64,000 nt of DNA from Kineosporia aurantiaca JCM 3230. GTDB lineage: Bacteria > Actinomycetota > Actinomycetes > Actinomycetales > Kineosporiaceae. Both the position numbers and the translations under genes were made by a program. The first letter of the stretch is position 1. Each line of letters begins with the position of its first letter. Below the pieces are notes generated by a model. The model was not told the DNA's origin. It saw only the letters and a program-made list of their open reading frames with translations, and ran no database searches. Location of the stretch: positions 128,683 through 192,682 of the forward strand of contig JODP01000018.1 of assembly GCA_000719025.1 (NCBI GenBank). Reading direction: 5' to 3'. Below are positions 59,798 to 64,000 of the stretch, in pieces.

Positions 59798-60766
59798 TCA
59801 GCGGGTGAAAACGACCTTTCCGACCAGATCGCCCTCGGCCATCTTGGCGAACCCGTCGCGGGCCTGCTCCAGTGGCAGCACGGAGTCGATCTGCGGCCGC
59901 ACCCCCGAGGTGACCAGAAAGCCCATCAGCCGGGCCAGTTCGTCCCGGGTGCCCATGGTCGAACCCAGAACCCGCAGCTGCAGGAAGAAAATCCGGTTCA
60001 GCTCCGCGTTCTCCGGAGCCGGCCCGCTGGTGGCTCCGCAGATCACGATCGCCCCACCGGGTTTCAGCGACTTCACCGAATGACTCCAGGTGGCCGCGCC
60101 CACCGTCTCCATCACCGCGTCCACCCGCTCGGGCAGCCGGGCTCCGGTCGCGAACGCCTGCTCCGCACCGAGTTCCACAGCGCGCGCCTGCTTCGCCGCA
60201 TCCCGGCTGGTGGCCCAGACCCGCACCCCGGCGGCCCGGCCGAGCGCGATCAGCGCGGTGGCCACTCCCCCACCGGCCCCCTGCACCAGGATCGTCTGGC
60301 CGGGCGTGACCTGCCCCTGGGTGAACAGCATGCGGTAGGCGGTGAGCCACGCGGTCGGCAGGCAGGCCGCCTCTTCCCAGCTCAGCCCGGCCGGTTTCGG
60401 CACCAGGTTGCGCCGCGGCACCACCACCTCGTCGGCCAGCGCGCCCTGGTGCAGTTCGGACAGCAGGCTGCGCTTCGGGTCCAGCGTCTCGTCGGCCTTC
60501 CAGGCCGGATCGCTGATCACTGCGTGCACGACGACCTCGTTGCCCTCGTCGTCCAAACCGGCCGCGTCGCAGCCGAGGATCATCGGCAGCCGGGCGTCCG
60601 GCAGGCCGACCCCGGCCAGGCTCCACAGGTCGTGCCGGTTCAGGCTGGCCGCGCGGACCCGGACCCGCGCCCAGCCCTCCGGTACCTCGGGGGCCGGGCG
60701 CTCCCCCACCTGCAGGGCGGACAGCGGATCGGCGGCGTTGGTGGCGGTGGTGAAGGCGGCCAGCAT
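59798..60766 (-). CDS. Zinc-independent MDR/quinone-oxidoreductase-like dehydrogenase
   Basis: 322 aa from ATG 60766 (MLAAFTTATNAADPL). The GroES-like N-terminus (VRVRAASLNRHDLWSLAGVG; MILGCDAAGLDDEGNEV) is followed by a Rossmann domain (GQTILVQGAGGGVATALIALGRAAGVRVWATSRDA) and GGAIVICGATSGP. It has the quinone oxidoreductase layout; NADPH is the likely cofactor and the substrate is unknown. It ends 2 bases from the repeat hairpin shared with the SGNH gene. Confidence 0.92.
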   Translation of the reverse strand: MLAAFTTATNAADPLSALQVGERPAPEVPEGWARVRVRAASLNRHDLWSLAGVGLPDARLPMILGCDAAGLDDEGNEVVVHAVISDPAWKADETLDPKRSLLSELHQGALADEVVVPRRNLVPKPAGLSWEEAACLPTAWLTAYRMLFTQGQVTPGQTILVQGAGGGVATALIALGRAAGVRVWATSRDAAKQARAVELGAEQAFATGARLPERVDAVMETVGAATWSHSVKSLKPGGAIVICGATSGPAPENAELNRIFFLQLRVLGSTMGTRDELARLMGFLVTSGVRPQIDSVLPLEQARDGFAKMAEGDLVGKVVFTR

Positions 60767-60776
60767 GAGAGGGACG

Positions 60777-61913
60777 CTAGTGCGAACCACCGTTGATCGT
60801 CGGGACGCTTCCTGTGACCACCCTCACACCCGGCGGCATCCCGTCGCGCAGGTCGATCTCGACGGCCGGCTGCTCCCCGGTGCCCTGGCCGAGCGGATCG
60901 CGCGGGTCGATGTCCAGGTCATCGTGCATCCGGTTGTGCCCGTTGGGCATCGCGTGCACCGGCAGACCGCCGTAGCCGCCGCGCAGTCCGCTGCCGGGCA
61001 CCACGTACTCGTCCCGCACATCGATCACCTCGTGCACGTCGGACGGCAGCACATCGTCGTAGATCTCGCCCTCGACCGGCTCGCTGTCCGGATCGCTGCC
61101 CCCGCCCATCGCCGCCTCGACCGCCGCACTCAGCGAACCGGCGGCCGCATCGGCGCCGAGCAACTGGCCCAGCACGTCGCGGATCTGGCCGAGCCGGGCG
61201 AGCGCCTCGGAGTGCGTGGCGGTGAGCGCGTCCAGCCGCTGGGAGGCCAGGCCGTTGACCGCGCCGGAGCGCCGCTGGGCGTCGTCGATCAGGTGCTCGG
61301 CGTGCCGGACGGAGTCCAGCCGGAGCTGGTCGGCCTCGGTGCGGGCCGAGGTCAGGGCGATCTCGGACTCGGCCCGGGCCCGGCTCAGCTCGGCCTCGGC
61401 CGCCTGCCGGGCCTCGGCCAGCTCCCGGGCCGCGGTCTCGCGGGCGTTGCCGAGCTCCTGCCGTGCGGTCGAGCGGGCCAGCTCCAGCTCGTGTTCGGCG
61501 TCGGCCCGGGCCTGCAGCACCACCCGCTCACACTCGGCCTGGGTGTCCGCCCGCAATCGGGCGATCTCCTCACTGGCCGAGCTCCGCTCCTGTTCGGCCT
61601 CCTCGTTGGCCAGCCGCAGGATCTGCGCCATCCGGTCGCTCAGCTCGGTGTGCACCGGCACCGGCCGGGGCGCCGCCCGCAGCTCCTCCAGCTCCCGCCG
61701 GAGCCGCTCGGACTCGGCGGCGGCCGCGTCGGCCCCGGCCCGGGCCCGCTGCGCGTCGGCGCGCGCCACCGCGATCTGCCGCTCCAGCGTGGTGAGCAGA
61801 TCGTGGGTGCGGGTCATGTACTCCATGACCTGCTGGCGGTTGAAACCCCGCACCGCCGTGTCGAAGGAGTCTTCCCGAGGTGCCCCGGATACCACCGGTC
61901 GATTCTCGTCCAT
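60777..61913 (-). CDS. DivIVA-like coiled-coil protein
   Basis: 378 aa. Residues 15-55 (SFDTAVRGFNRQQVMEYMTRTHDLL) match the DivIVA membrane-curvature-sensing domain. Residues about 55-240 are a nearly continuous coiled coil, rich in Ala/Glu/Arg heptads (AEHELELARSTARQELGNARE). The last 110 residues are acidic and Gly/Pro-rich (EPVEGEIYDDVLPSDVHEV). Similar to actinobacterial Wag31/Scy-type scaffolds for polar growth, but without certainty as to which. It is separated from the MDR gene by 10 bases. Confidence 0.85.
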   Translation of the reverse strand: MDENRPVVSGAPREDSFDTAVRGFNRQQVMEYMTRTHDLLTTLERQIAVARADAQRARAGADAAAAESERLRRELEELRAAPRPVPVHTELSDRMAQILRLANEEAEQERSSASEEIARLRADTQAECERVVLQARADAEHELELARSTARQELGNARETAARELAEARQAAEAELSRARAESEIALTSARTEADQLRLDSVRHAEHLIDDAQRRSGAVNGLASQRLDALTATHSEALARLGQIRDVLGQLLGADAAAGSLSAAVEAAMGGGSDPDSEPVEGEIYDDVLPSDVHEVIDVRDEYVVPGSGLRGGYGGLPVHAMPNGHNRMHDDLDIDPRDPLGQGTGEQPAVEIDLRDGMPPGVRVVTGSVPTINGGSH

Positions 61914-62002
61914 GAGCCTTCACAAGGGTGTGAGCCGACGTGTCGGGCGAACTCTTCCGCGCCCGGCCACCAGCGCGCAACCAGTTGTCACGCAAATGCA
62001 CC

Positions 62003-63211
<1,209 letters not shown>

Positions 63212-63479
63212 GCGATACCTCGGAGGGGTACGGGGCCACGGGCGGCCCGGCGGGAACGACGAAAGACCGCCAGGTCCGGCGATGCGAAGGAAGTGAGCGC
63301 GGACGGCGTGGTGTCGCGGCCGGGCCGGGAACGGGGGTGACCCGTTGTGGTCATGGTGGCACAACCGGTCCGGCCCCAGCGGGATTACTCTGTCGGCGAC
63401 ACCACACCGCCACACCTTTCGTCCGTTCGTCCGGGTTCTTGCTCCGGCGGCTGTTTCTACTGATCACGAGGGGTTCGGG

Positions 63480-63854
63480 ATGAGTTCCGGTCCGATCCGG
63501 CCGCTGCTGCCAGTGGGCCAGGTGCTGGTGCGGGGCCGGTCGATGGAGCCGGCCCTGCGCGACGGCGACCGACTGCTGGTGCGCTGGGACCGGGCCGCCG
63601 TACGGGCGGCGAAGCCGGGTGCGGTGGCGGTGGTGCGGTTGCCCGGAGGACGCCCGCTGTCGATCAAGCGGCTGGCCTTCCGCGAGCCGGACGGCTGGTG
63701 GGTGGAGCGCGACAACCCCGCCGAAGGCGTCGATTCCTGGCAGGTGGGGGCCGTCCCGGATGCGGACGTGCTGGCCATCGCCCTGTTCCGGATCTGGCCC
63801 GACCCGGGGAAGATCACGGGGGCGGAACGCGCGGGTGGTCAGGGCGCGGAGTAG
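63480..63854 (+). CDS. sodX: Nickel superoxide dismutase maturation protease
   Basis: 124 aa from ATG 63480. S24/S26-type Ser-Lys peptidase: the serine is in VRGRSMEPALRDGD and the lysine in PLSIKRLAF. In Ni-SOD organisms it cleaves the leader of SodN to expose the N-terminal histidine that binds nickel. The adjacency to sodN, 42 bases downstream, supports this over an ordinary signal peptidase; there is no membrane anchor. Confidence 0.9.
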   Translation: MSSGPIRPLLPVGQVLVRGRSMEPALRDGDRLLVRWDRAAVRAAKPGAVAVVRLPGGRPLSIKRLAFREPDGWWVERDNPAEGVDSWQVGAVPDADVLAIALFRIWPDPGKITGAERAGGQGAE

Positions 63855-63896
63855 GTTACGAGTCCTAAGCCTCTAGCCTCGCGCAAAGGAGTACCC

Positions 63897-64000
63897 ATGC
63901 GGTTCCTCAACGCCTTCACCGCGGTCGAGGTCAGCGCGCACTGCGACCTTCCGTGCGGTGTCTATGACCCGGCCCAGGCCAAGATCGAGGCCGAGTCGGT
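63897..64000 (+). CDS. sodN: Nickel superoxide dismutase (partial)
   Basis: Starts at ATG 63897 after AAAGGAG (63884-63890) and runs off the right edge, so only about 34 residues are seen. MRFLNAFTAVEVSA is the leader removed by SodX. The nickel hook HCDLPCGVYDP follows directly, supplying His1, Cys2 and Cys6 ligands, then AQAKIEAESV. It dismutates superoxide in the cytoplasm. In streptomycetes Nur represses or nickel induces this gene; no operator is assigned here. Confidence 0.96.
   Translation, partial: MRFLNAFTAVEVSAHCDLPCGVYDPAQAKIEAES

Overview
The window reads as chromosomal DNA of a high-GC actinomycete. The evidence is a WhiB-family regulator, a fused E2/E1 2-oxoglutarate dehydrogenase of the OdhA/Kgd type, a nickel superoxide dismutase with its maturation protease, frequent GTG starts, leaderless promoters and ATGA/GTGA stop-start overlaps. 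I cannot fix the genus from sequence alone; a Kineosporia- or Frankia-like actinomycete is a guess.

Layout. 0-8 kb: partial XRE regulator, argS-lysA, a GntR/FadR regulator, tRNA-Arg(CCG) and a run of small lipoprotein, SRPBCC and membrane genes of unknown role. 8-16 kb: a DeoR regulator divergent from a DUF4406-like gene, the scar of a deleted hydrolase/LysR pair, and the phosphoketolase-acetate kinase operon xfp-ackA behind a DevR/DosR-like box, then a proline-rich hypothetical. 16-19.5 kb: an extended cold-shock protein, an OafA-type acyltransferase and a membrane-anchored protein.

19.6-29.9 kb is the most interesting block. A GntR/FCD regulator is divergent from an operon of VOC protein, gamma-glutamyltransferase-like Ntn hydrolase, aspartate-dehydrogenase-like protein and a NitT/TauT-type ABC importer. 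A second operon follows with a Rieske oxygenase, an NTF2-like protein, a NIPSNAP-like small protein and a methyltransferase-like protein. All three transcription units carry a near-identical 13-bp motif at their starts (20391, 20606, 26939), so they look like one regulon for uptake and oxidation of an unidentified substrate. Arrays of a 22-bp-period repeat built on GTGATCATG flank the Rieske operon in opposite orientations, and a third array lies at 44.6 kb.

30-43 kb: a DMT transporter, a PAP2/wax-ester-synthase fusion, a PucR-type regulator, and a hopanoid operon hpnC-hpnD-hpnE-polyprenyl synthase-shc-(hpnG::ispH fusion)-hpnH. It makes a prenyl diphosphate, squalene, hopene and then adenosylhopane; the sixth gene joins the hopanoid phosphorylase to IspH of the MEP pathway.

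43-64 kb: VC0807-like membrane protein, SDR, GNAT, a sigma factor/MGMT pair with an in-frame TPVA minisatellite, type II NADH dehydrogenase, alpha/beta hydrolase, WhiB, an M15 peptidase, two CNNM/CBS membrane proteins, kgd, a DUF6104-like protein, an SGNH protein that has lost its catalytic serine, a quinone-reductase-like MDR protein, a DivIVA-like coiled coil, malic enzyme, and sodX-sodN running off the right edge. Several intergenic stretches (26.3-27.0, 48.4-48.8, 49.7-50.2 kb) are rich in tandem repeats or recurrent short palindromes.
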